A stretch of 64,000 nucleotides of DNA from Sesamum alatum (lineage: Eukaryota; Streptophyta; Magnoliopsida; Lamiales; Pedaliaceae), in NCBI GenBank assembly GCA_034509735.1, contig JACGWO010000010.1, forward strand, positions 17,683,193-17,747,192, read 5' to 3'. Every line of letters begins with the position of its first letter. The first letter of the stretch is position 1. This document shows, piece after piece, positions 21,686 to 31,981 of the stretch. Below the pieces are notes generated by a model. That model saw only the letters and a list, made by a program, of their open reading frames with translations, was not told the DNA's origin and did not search any database. A program made the translations under genes and the position numbers.

Positions 21686-23666
21686 TGAAAGAAATCGGTG
21701 GATCGTCCCGGGAATTGCGCGATAAAAATAAACATACAAAAATTAAAGCATACTTTTAATTTAAAAGAACACGCTCAAGGGGTGTGCCCTTGAGGTTCCC
21801 GGGCGTTCGGTGTATCTCATGATCATAAAACATGTAAAAAAATCATGGAGGCCATAGAGTTGAAAATTAAAGAGGGACAAAAAATAAAACGAGACCTACC
21901 CGTTGTCGTTTTCGTCTTCAACGGCTACTCGCGTTGTTCCCCGTTTTCCACCGAGATCTCGTTCTTGAGACTCTCCAAATCGTGACATACGATCCGCCCA
22001 CGTATCTTGCACATCGTGCTAGCAACGAACAAGTGTATATTTTTTTTGCAGTGGATGAATCAACAATACGTTATCAATTAACGGTATTGATTCATCTAAG
22101 TTCTAATGTTCCAAGAACAAAAGAACTAAGAAAAATACTTTCTTGTAGAGAGAGAGGGGGCGGACGAGAGGTGAGGAGGGGGGAGAATGTGTGTTGTGTG
22201 TGTGATTTCAAGAATCATCATCCTACAATTGTTGGAAGGTAGAGGTTTATATAGAGGAGGAGTTTAATCCTCTTTAAACTCCAACTCTAAGAACTCTAAT
22301 TTGACTAGGATTTTGACCTAGTCAAAGTCCTAGTCAAACTAGTGTTTGACCTAGTCAAACAAATCCTAGCCTTCCATCTCCCCTTTCCATCTCAACCGTT
22401 GATTTTAATTTAATGAAATATTTAAATCCCATTAAATATTCCAAAAGGCTAAAAGAATAAATATAATATAATAAATATATATTAATATTTATTCTAAGCC
22501 CATTAAATCAACCCTTTAATAAATCCTATTTATTAATTTAATTCCCTTTATCAAATAGAAGGAATTAATTTCTCCAAGAAAATATGGGACCCGATTAAAT
22601 CTAATTTAATCATTCCTTTACTCCAATATTTAATCCCAAATTAAATATTAAGTGTGTGTGGATAGTGTGTGACTCTTTAGGTTCACCATTCAGCTAGACT
22701 TGGTCGGATTCCTAGAATCCGCCTGTTACAATGGGTGGCCATCTAGCAACGGTCCATGGCACTAGAGACTAGGTGAAATATTCGGGGATGAACATTTAGG
22801 CTCTAACAGTACACTTGTCCTTCTATCTTCGGTCTCATCACTAGGGTCTAGGGCACGGAAAATGCAGGTACCCATTTTGGACCTAAGTGTCGGTCTGTCC
22901 TTACTAAACGCCGCAAGGGAAACCTTTCCCTTCTGTTCAGTTACTGTGGCCACAGATTTTAGGGACAAGACACAGAGCATACATGAGACTCAACTGTCAA
23001 TACCTCTTGACAGGAGCCAGATCCTTTCTTGGAAACTACTGTCACTTTGTACACCCGAGCTGCACTAGACATGGCTTATGACTACTCAAGAGTATTTTGG
23101 TAATCTCTCACCATATCTAAGATACAGACCTGATGCACAGGTAAACTTAGCAGTTCCTCAAGTCAGAGGACTTGGCCTGTACCGTTGGAACCGGGAATAC
23201 ACGTTATACCTTGCTAACCATACTCAAGGTCCTCCGTAAGACGGTTCCCGCGAGTCACCTCAGTCAGCTGCTTCCTAGCATGCTGACCCACTAACACTGC
23301 TTAGACGACCTTCCTCACCCGTCGATGAAATACGACAGCAGATGCTTAATGCAAGTCTCAAAGGGAATCCCGGTACCCATTTTCGGGATTCCTTAACTTG
23401 GAGATTTCCGGACTGATTCGGTGAGACTGATTTCATGGACCTACCTCCAAGCGTAGTCCCAGTCCCCGAAATTATTTCTCAGTCCGTGGGCTTTGTTTGC
23501 GTAGTGAACAGAAATGTAAACGCAGATAAGTGAACGTAAACAAAGTATTGCCATATGAATTTTCACTTCTTTATTCATAAATGGTTTTATCAAATACCAA
23601 AAAATTGTCTAGACATAGGTTATATTTTCCTGCCAAAATTGGCTTACATGGTCACCTATTCTAACA
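21686..23666 (-). repeat. E0 3' LTR (family A)
   Basis: This 1981-bp LTR, minus orientation, runs from TGTTAG (23666) to CTTTCA (21686). Compared with the E0 5' LTR it lacks about 13 bp near 21720 (the GC palindrome AATGCGGAAGCGCG region). The TATA box is at complement 22246-22253, the W-box array at 22300-22360 and the all-family block at about 22725-22775. Confidence 0.94.
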
Positions 23667-23682
23667 ATCTCCCACTTGACCT

Positions 23683-26037
23683 TTAAAGCCAATTGCCCAT
23701 ATGCTTAATCCCCATCTTCTCAAGATGTTGCATATGAGCGCTCTGCGACATAGGCTTTGTCAGCGGGTCTGCTGTGTTGTCTGCCGAGTTGACTCGGTCC
23801 ATCCGGACGTCACCTCTTCCTACCATTTCTCTAAGAAGATGGTAGCGTCTAAGAATGTGTTTTGAACGGTGATGAGATCTCGGTTCCTTTGCTTGCACTA
23901 TAGCGCCGTTGTTATCACAGAAGATGACAACAGGCTCGGCGATGCTAGGCACCACACCCAACTCTTGGATGTAGTTTTCTCATCCAAACTGCTTCCTTAG
24001 CAGCTTCTGAAGCTGCTATGTACTCAGCCTCTGTGGTGGAGTCAGCAATGGTTGCTTGCTTGGAACTTTTCCAAGATACTACTCCTCCATTGAGTTTGAA
24101 TACGTACCCCGATTGAGACTTGGCATCATCGTCATCAGACTGGAAGCTCGCGTTGCTAAAGCCTTCAAAATTAGTTCTCCATTGCCATAGACTAGGAACA
24201 TGTCCTTAGTCCTCCTTAGGTACTTAAGGATGCCCTTAACAGCATTCCAATGTGCCTCTCCTGCGCAGGACTGATATCTGCTTGTTACGCTCAAAGCGTA
24301 TGCAATGTCAGGCCTGGTGCAGTGGACCGCATATTGTATGCTACCTACGGCAGAAGCATAGGGGATGACCTTCATCCTTTCAAGTTCCTCATCAGTCTGT
24401 GGGGACTGTTTCTTGGATAACTTGCTCCCATGCCTCATTGGAAGGAATCCTCGTTTGGAGTTGTCCATTCGATATCTCTTTAGAACTTTTCTCCATATTC
24501 GAGTTTTGGGTGAGTCCTAACATCCTTTTAGATCTGTCCCTGACAATCTGGATGCCTAGGATGTAGGAGGCTTCACCCAAGTCCTTCATGGAAAACTGGG
24601 TTGACAACCATGCTTTTGTGTTTCCTAACATTCTAACGTCATTACCAATGAGCAGAATGTCATCCACATAAAGCACTAGGAACACTATTGAGCTCCCACT
24701 GACCTTCTTGTATACATAGGGGTCGGATTCGTTTTTGATGAAGTCATAACCCCGTATTACTTCATCAAAGCGAATGTTCCAACTTCGGGAGGCTTGTTTG
24801 AGGCCATAGATGAACTTCTGGAGACGACAGACTTTCTGGTCTTCTCAAGTGACCGTGAAACCCTACGGCTGATCCATATAGATCTCTTCTTCAACGAAAC
24901 CATTGAGGAAGGCCGTTTTCACGTCCATCTGCCATATCTCATAGTCATACCATGCTGCTATGGCGAGCAGAATCCGAATGGACTTAGCCATGGCTACTGG
25001 CGAGTAGGTATCCTCAAAATCGACCCCGGGTCGTTGAGTGTATCCCTTAGCTACAAGCCTAGCCTTAAAAGGTTGTGACTTCTCCATCAACGCCAAGTTT
25101 GCGCTTGTAGACCCACTTACAGCCGACTGGCTTAACACCTTTCGGTGGATCTACAAGACTCCAGACTTGGTTCTCGCTCATGGAGTCCATTTCGGCTTTC
25201 ATGGCCTCAAGTCATTTCCCGGAGTCGATGTCAGACATCGCTTCTCCATAAGTCTTAGAATCGTTATCCAAAAGATCGGTCGCACCTAGAAAGCCATATC
25301 TCACTGGAGGTCTGGACTCTCTAGTGGACCTACGGAGTACGGGAACGTCAGTGGTGACTGTGGGCGCTGACTGTATCGGAGCCGGCGGTTCAGGAACCGG
25401 GACTGGCTGTTCCTGAGGCTGTCCTTCATTCCCAGCATGTTGGACTTCTCGAGGTTGGTCAGCCCTTCGGCTGTTAATCCTGAATCCTCTAAGTGAGGGT
25501 TCCGCGGCCTCCTCTGATGGCTGGATTCCATCACTTGATTCCTCAAGGATCAGCTCATCAGGTTGGATATCCTCCGGGAAGCCTTGCTCCAAGAATACTG
25601 CATTTCTTGAAACAAACACCTTTTGTTCCAAGGGGTCATAAAAGTAATAACCCGCAGTTTCTTTAGGGTATCCAACGAACCTGCATAAGCTAGACCTAGA
25701 TTCTAACTTATCTCCCACTAACCTCTTGACGTATGCGGGGCTACCCCACACTTTCAAGTAGTTGTAGGATGCAGGCTTGCCGTGCCATATCTCATGTGGC
25801 GTTTGGGTCAATGCACTAGTAGGCGCTAAATTCAATAATTTGGCCGCCGTTTCTAGTGCATAGCCCCAAAACGATAAGGGCAATTTGGTAAAACTCATCA
25901 TGGAACGAACCATGTCCAACAGGGTTCGATTCCCCTTTCAGAAACACCATTTAACTGTGGTGTTCCTGGAGGTGTCCATTCTGATATTATACCATGTTTT
26001 TTTAGATAATCTAGAAACTCCGTACTAAGGTATTCAC
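23683..26037 (-). pseudogene. E0 pol, 3' part: integrase C-terminus, RT, RNase H, broken
   Basis: Read from 26037 downward, it resumes at integrase EYLSTEFLDYL just after the E1 insertion, contains the catalytic Glu region NGVSER and then shifts frame near 25925 by a base loss. A long frame (25212-25919) covers the integrase tail and the Pro-rich linker. RT follows in pieces: [24 protein letters not shown] and the [13 protein letters not shown] block in one frame, then a GAG-to-TAG stop after MDQP (about 24865), then YVDD at about 24660 in another piece. RNase H parts lie at 24079-24468 and 23683-23961, the last ending MGNWL. At least four frame breaks make it inactive. Confidence 0.9.
26033..26037 (+). 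repeat. Target-site duplication TTCAC, left copy (E1)
   Basis: TTCAC precedes the E1 LTR terminus and recurs at 46260-46264. The target was the integrase RSDRGGEY codons of E0. Confidence 0.94.
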
Positions 26038-28197
26038 TGAAGGACAAGCGGGTCCGCCGGGGAGCGCGAGCGGAAGCGAGAAAATCAAGAAAAGTGCGTA
26101 AATTTAAATCAAATTCACCAAAATACGCGAATCCCAAGGGGTGTACCCTTGGGTGCTCAACCGGGCGTTCGATATATAAAACCGTAATAAACGTTACCTT
26201 TGATTGTTTAGCGTATGCTCCCGGCTACTAGCGTTGTTCCTTCTCCGGAATGCTCACGAAATCCAAACGTATGGATTATCCAAAGGTGATCCACACCACA
26301 CCGGAAGAAACACACGTTCTTCTTGCTAGAAAAGAATGGGTTTAGGAAGGAATCGGTTTAAGAGAAGAACACTATGAATTAATGTTCTCTTAAACTTACT
26401 TTGTTCTTCTTCTTGATTCAAAATCAAGTGAAGAACACAAGTGTAAGAGAGGGAGGGAGCACGAAATTTTGAGAGAGAGGAGAGGATTTTTGTCTTCTCT
26501 TTTTCCTAGAAAAAGATGAATAATGAATCACTTATGCTAGGTGTTGTATATTCTAATATATATACATAATTAATGTGATTATTGGAATGTGTCTAGGTTC
26601 ATCCAAGGATGTCTAGATTCATTCCAATCAATCACCATCAATTCTTCAATCAAGCCTACCAAAATTTATGGTATGATCAAATCATACCAAAAGGGAAGAG
26701 CTTGATTGGAGTTGATTTGTCTCTTTCCAAAAGAGACAAGTCAACATACCACCTAGCATGCAACATGGCTGATTTTGCTTCCTCCAAGGGAGCATGTCGG
26801 CTATGTTTAATTAAGGGAAGAAGTCCAACTTCTTCCTATTCCAAATTAGGAATTATTTCTCCTCTCGGGTATAATTTAACGGACCGGGTTTTATCGTAAT
26901 CCAATTACGACGAACCCAATATTAAATCTAATTTAATGTCCACTTAAATTATTCCCGTTGATCTTTTAATCCAATTAAAAGATCCAACGTCTCAACTTTC
27001 CATATTTAATCGAAAATCCAATTTACCGATTAAATGAAAGCCCGATACAATATCGGCCCGTCCATCCAATGGACTTTCCCTTAAGTAATCCAATTACTTA
27101 TTTTATCCTTCGAGATTGACTCCAAGTCGATCTCTCAACCTCCTCGGTCATTTGTGTGTGACCCTTTAGGTTCACCCTCAGCTAGACTTGGGCCCGTGTT
27201 CCACAAGGGCCCGTTACCATGGGTGGCCGTCTAGCAACGGTCCATGGCACTAGAGACTAGGTGAATTGGCGTGAACATTTAGGCGCCGATTCCGTACGGG
27301 TACGATCCTTCTGTCTACCGTCTTCCGGCCTTAGTCTAGGGTATGGAATTAGGCGTCGGTTCCCATCCTTGACTAGGCATCTATGCTTAATACTCGAGAT
27401 CACGTATGCTTCATTGTGTCGACACAGGAAACCATTCCCTGTTCGACCAACCACTGTGGCCACAGCTTCAAACAGCATGAACGTGTCTCCGAGTGCATAG
27501 GAGATACCTCTGTCACATACTGACAGGGGACGGATCCTCTTCTTGGAATCCACCGTCCTCGCTACACATTCTGACTGCACTGGACAAGGCTTATGATAAT
27601 CATCTTACAGAATGATTACCTCTCGCCAGATCCAAGATACAGCCATCCTGTGCACGCAACTGCCATGATCCCTCAAGTCTGAGGATTACTCCCGTACTAT
27701 CGGAACCGGGGAAAACCAATCATACCGACCAAGCCTCCAAGGCTTCCATATGATGATCCCCGCGAGTCAGTCCAGTCGGCTCGACCCCAGTCAACCAACC
27801 CATCAAGATCGTGTAGGCGTCCCACGCCTGTCGCCGATGAAACACGGCACTCATCCAATGAACACGACTCTTGACGCAAGTCTCAATAGGACTCTCGATG
27901 CCCTGTCTCGAGGTCCTCGACTTGAAACGTTTCAGACCCAACTCTTAATCAGTTGGTTTCATGACCACCATCCAATGCGTGGCCCAACTGCACGAGTTGT
28001 TATCCATGGTCTGTGGGCTTTGTTGCGATATAAGTTAAACACCATTTTAACAAATGTAAGATGAGCGCAACAAAGAAGGTACCATTGGTGACGAACACTC
28101 ATCTTATTCATCACATAATAATATTACATTCACATCAAGTTGTCGGATAGGTTACAAATTGCCAAACCTATTGGCTTTCTGGTCACCTATTCCAACA
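26038..28197 (-). repeat. E1 3' LTR (family B), with a small deletion
   Basis: This 2160-bp LTR, minus orientation, starts TGTTGGAATAGGTGACC at 28197 and ends TGTCCTTCA at 26038. It lacks roughly 65 bp near 26170 present in the 5' copy (about 44163-44230). The deletion joins at a short GATAT repeat. The all-family block is at about 27212-27264. The 96-codon plus-strand ORF at 26609-26899 recurs in the other E1 LTR only because the LTRs are duplicates. Confidence 0.93.
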
Positions 28198-28214
28198 ATC
28201 TCCCACTTGACCTA

Positions 28215-28808
28215 AAGCCAATCACCCATTGACCTCGAACCTCTTATTCAGATGGTGAGTATGGGCAACTTGCGACATGGGCTTAGCAAGTGGATCTGCT
28301 ATGTTTTCTGCGGAGCTGACTCGGTCCAACCGAACGTCAGTCCTGCTATCCATCTCTTTAAGTAGATGTTAGCGTCTAAGAATATGCTTGGATCGTGATG
28401 AGATCTCGGTTCCTTTGCTAGCGCTATCGCCCCGTTGTTATCATGAAAGATAATTACAGGCTTAGCAATGCTAGGTACTACATCCAACCCTTGGATGTAG
28501 CGCATCAACCAAACCACTCCTTAGCAGCTTCCAAAGCCGCTATGTATTCAAAACTCTATGGTGGAGTCCATCGTGGTAGCTTATTTGGAACTCTCCCAAG
28601 TAACCACGCCACCATTTAGTCTAAATACAAAACCATACTGAGACTTGGCATCATCGTCATTCGACTGGAAGCTAGCGTCGCTATAGCCTTCAAGTATCAA
28701 CCCTCCACCGCCGTAGATCAAGAACATGTCCTTAGTCCTTTTCAGGTACTTTTGGATAGTCTTGACTGCACTCCAGTGATATCGGCTAGTTACGCTCAAA
28801 GCGAAAGC
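28215..28808 (-). pseudogene. E1 pol 3' end: RNase H region, broken
   Basis: Reading from 28808 down: ALSVTSRY, then a small deletion (YQSCAGEAH is missing, leaving YHWSAV), YLKRTKDMFLIYGGG, and the RNase H motif GYSDASFQSN. A stop falls near TTEAEY, and a further piece carries FHDNNGAIALAKEPRSHH, in which the RSKHIL region is damaged. E2 interrupts pol just upstream at RPDVAF. The order and spacing match intact RNase H in E2. Several stops and shifts mean no function. Confidence 0.85.
28804..28808 (+). repeat. Target-site duplication AAAGC, left copy (E2)
   Basis: AAAGC precedes the E2 5' LTR and is repeated exactly at 39206-39210. Confidence 0.96.
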
Positions 28809-30801
28809 TGTTAGAAATAGGTGACCATGTAAGCCAATTTTGGCGGGTATATGTAACCTATGTCTAGACAATTATAGGTGTTTTGATAAATCATTAATGA
28901 ATAAAGAAGTGAATTTTCATTTGGCATTACTTTGTTTGTGTTCACTTTGCACCTATTTTTCCATATCTGTTTCACTACGCAAACAGAGCCCACGGACTGA
29001 GATTCGATTTCGGGGACTGGGACTACGCTTGGAGGTAGGTCCATGAAATCAGTCTTCCCGAATCAGTCCGGAAATCTCCAAGTCAAGGAATCCCGAAAAT
29101 GGGTACCGGGATTCCATTTGAGACTTGCACTAAGCATCTGCTGTCGTGTTTCATCGACGGGTGACGAGGATCGTCTAAGCAGTGTTAGTGGGTTAGCCTG
29201 CTAGGACGCAGCTGACTGAGGTGACTCGTGGGAACCGTCTTACGGAGGACCTTGAGTATGGTCTGCAAGGTATGACGAGTATTCCCGGTTCCAACGGTAC
29301 AGGTCAAGTCCTTTGACTTGAGGAATTACTGAGTTTACCTGTACATCAGAACTGTATCTTAGATATGGTGAGAGATTGCCAGAATTTCTCTTTGGTAGTC
29401 ATAAGCCATGTCTAGTGCAGTCCTGGTGTGCAAAGTGACAGTAGTTTCCAAGAAAGGATCTGTCTCCTGTCAATAGGTTTTGACAGTTGAGTCTCATGTA
29501 TGCTCTAGGTCTTGTCCCTAAAACTGTGGCCACAGTGACTGAACAGAAGGGAAGGTTTCCCTTGCGGCGTTTAGTGAGGACAGACCGACACTTAGGTCCA
29601 AGATGGGTGCCTGCGTTATCCGTGCCCTAGACACTAAGTGATGAGACCGAAGACAGAAGGACAAGCATACTGTTAGAGCCTAAATGTTCATCCCTGAATA
29701 TTTCACCTAGTCTCTAGTGCCATGGACCGTTGCTAGATGGCCACCCATGGTAACGGACGGATTCTAGGAATCCGACCAAGTCTAGCTGAATGGTGAACCT
29801 AAAGAGTCACACACTATCCACACACAATTAAATATTTAATTTGGAATTAAATATTGGAGTGAAGGAATGATTAAATTAGATTTAATCGGGACCTTTATTT
29901 TTCTTGGAGAAATAATTCTTTCTATTTAATAGAAGGAATTAAATTGATAAATTGGATTTATCAAAGGGATTTATTTAATGGGCTTAAATAATATTTATAT
30001 TTATTTTAGCCTCTTGGAAATATTTAAATAGGTTTTAAATATTTCCATTAAATTAAATCAACGGTTGAGATTAATGGGAGAGATGGATGGCTAGGATCGT
30101 TTTGACTAGGTCAAAACACTACTTTGACTAGGACTTTGACTAGGTCAAAATCCTAGTCAAAATAGAGTTCTTAAAAAGAGGAGTTTAAAGAGGATTAGAC
30201 TCCTCTTCTATATAAACCCCTAGCATCCTACAAGTTGAAGGATGATGAAACTCCAACACACACACACAACACACACACACACGGTTTTCTCTCTCTCTCC
30301 CATCTCTCTCGTCCGCCCTCTCTCTCTCTCAAGAAAATAGTTTTCTTGATTCTTTTGTTCTTGGAACATTAGAATCTTGATGAATCAATACCATTAATTG
30401 ATAATGTGTTATTGATTCATCCACTCCAAAATTATACACTTGTTCGTTGCTAGCACGACGTGCAAGATACGTGGGTGGATCGTGTGTCACGAATTAGAGG
30501 GTCTCAAAGACGGGATCTTGGTGCAAAACGGGGAACAACGCGTGTAGCCGTTGAAGACGAAAACGACAACGGGTAGGTCTCGTTTTAAATTTTCGTCCTC
30601 TTTTATTTTCCAAACCTATGGCCTCCATGATTTATTTTATGTTATTCGTTCATGAGATACACCGAACGCCCGGGAAATTTCAAAGGCACACCCTTTGAAA
30701 CGTGTTTTAATTTAAAAGCATGTTTAAATTCCGCATTTATTTTTAATTATACCGCGCTTCCGCATTCGCGCTTTTCCCGGGACGATCCACAATTCCTTTC
30801 A
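28809..30801 (+). repeat. E2 5' LTR
   Basis: It starts TGTTAGAAATAGG and ends CCTTTCA. It differs from the 3' LTR by mostly single-base indels (for example an extra A at about 28815 and one T more at about 28951) and a small CA/CT repeat length change near 30265-30300. It carries the all-family block (29706-29756), W-box array (30100-30161), TATA box (30209-30216) and a CT-rich run (30287-30333). Confidence 0.96.
30100..30216 (+). promoter_or_regulatory. E2 5' LTR core promoter: W-box palindromes plus TATA
   Basis: TTTGACTAGGTCAAA occurs at 30110 and again near 30135, with half sites TTTGACTAGG and CCTAGTCAAA around them. TATATAAA is at 30209-30216. Transcription would start some 30 bp later, near the CATCCTACAAG segment (inference), giving an RNA that spans the CT-rich run, the rest of the LTR and the leader. 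Confidence 0.6.
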
Positions 30802-30802
30802 G

Positions 30803-30814
30803 TGGTATCAGAGC
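30803..30814 (+). promoter_or_regulatory. E2 primer-binding site (initiator Met-tRNA type)
   Basis: TGGTATCAGAGC starts one base after the LTR end at 30801 and pairs with the 3' end of initiator-Met tRNA. Confidence 0.95.
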
Positions 30815-31015
30815 CCGGTTCGGTGTATAGGCCTAGGGTTTATGTGCGTTTTAAGCATGAAACGTGTTTTGAGCATGTTTTAATTGAATCTTGATTTTCT
30901 TGATTATTAAAGCATGTTGTTTTATTGCTTTTAATTCGTGTGAAATTCTGAACATTGGTATTTTTCTGTTTTTCTTGGGAAACGGGAAAATTTGAACTGA
31001 AAAACGAGAAACGCC

Positions 31016-31620
31016 ACAGCCGGCCAGCCGGGAAGGCTGGCCGCGCGCAGCCGAGCGCTGCCGGCAGGGCAGACGCGCGCAGGCAAGGGTAGCCTGCGCG
31101 CGCCCGCCCAGTCGGCCGCGCAGGGGCAGCGCGCGCGCAAGGGGGCGCCTCCAGCCGCGCGCGCGGGCAGACGAGGGTGTCTGCGCGCGCGCGGTCGGTA
31201 GGCGCGCTCATGCGCGCGCGCGCGCGGAAGGCTGTCGGGCGGAGAGCCCGCGCGCGGACGGCACCAGGCACGCTGCCAGGCGCGCGCGCACGCAGACGGA
31301 GGCGTCTGCGCGCGCGCGCTCGGCGGGCGTGCCCAGTGCGCGTCTGCGCGCGCGCACTGCGCACAGCGCAGGCTCGCGGCTGGCGACCAGCAGGCCGGCG
31401 CGCGCGAGGCAGAGGAGCCTGCGCGCGCGACGGCCTGCCGGAACACCAGGCCGCGCAGCGCGCTGCCGGCCAGGCGCGCGCGCACGCAGGCAAGGGGCCT
31501 GCGCGCGCGCGCCCGGCCAGGCAGTGCCTGCGCGCGCGCAGGGGCGGCAGGCTGGGCCTGCTGCCCTGCGCGCACGTCCTGCCGGCTGCTGCCGGTGGCG
31601 GCGGCCGGCGGCTGCTGCAG
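31016..31620 (+). repeat. CG-rich array of (CG)n-stemmed inverted repeats in E2 leader
   Basis: About 600 bp, far richer in G+C than its surroundings. Clear inverted repeats include GCGCGCAGGC/GCCTGCGCGC (31075-31101), GCAGAC/GTCTGC (31167-31184), CGCAGACG/CGTCTGCG (31291-31310), AGGC/GCCT (31407-31420) and GCAGGC/GCCTGC (31486-31502). Each is extended by CGCGCG on the outer side, and the loops often read AAGGG or GAGG. Long alternating CG runs (for example 31212-31226) could adopt Z-DNA. Long ORFs on both strands here are by-products of the composition. Confidence 0.8.
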
Positions 31621-31981
31621 CTAGGGTTTTTTGAAACCCTAGCATTATTATTTTTTTATTTATTATTTACTTTTCAGTTTTAATTTTGAATTAATTCTGA
31701 AAATTCGTTTTTTGGGTTCAATTTTGCCTAAATTCCTAAAGACATTATTTTAGGAGTAAAATAAATTGGATTTGGAATCCCGGGGTTATTTTACTTAAAA
31801 TAATGAGGAAAGGTTTTCCTAAAACGAGAAAAATATTATTACCAATATTTGTGTTTTATTTTCACACGTTACGCACATGTTCATTTATTTTCATCTTGGA
31901 TTGATGTGATTGGAAATCATGTGTTGTTGGAATATTATGATTATGTGATTGGATCATGTAATTATGTGTGTTGGATGGAAA

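Noticed and set aside
26609..26899. A 96-codon plus-strand ORF repeated at 44663-44953
   Set aside because: Both copies lie in the two LTRs of the same element E1, antisense to it. Repetition follows from LTR duplication, and I did not see the frame kept in the related E00 LTRs.
30265..30333. CA and CT microsatellite as an independent feature
   Set aside because: It is a normal part of family A LTRs downstream of the TATA box, and the length difference between the E2 LTRs is ordinary slippage.
30840..31683. Several long overlapping ORFs (100-217 codons) on both strands in the CG-rich block
   Set aside because: They occur in all frames because CG-rich DNA lacks stops. The Arg/Ala-rich products share no conserved residues between elements, and the region is leader RNA.
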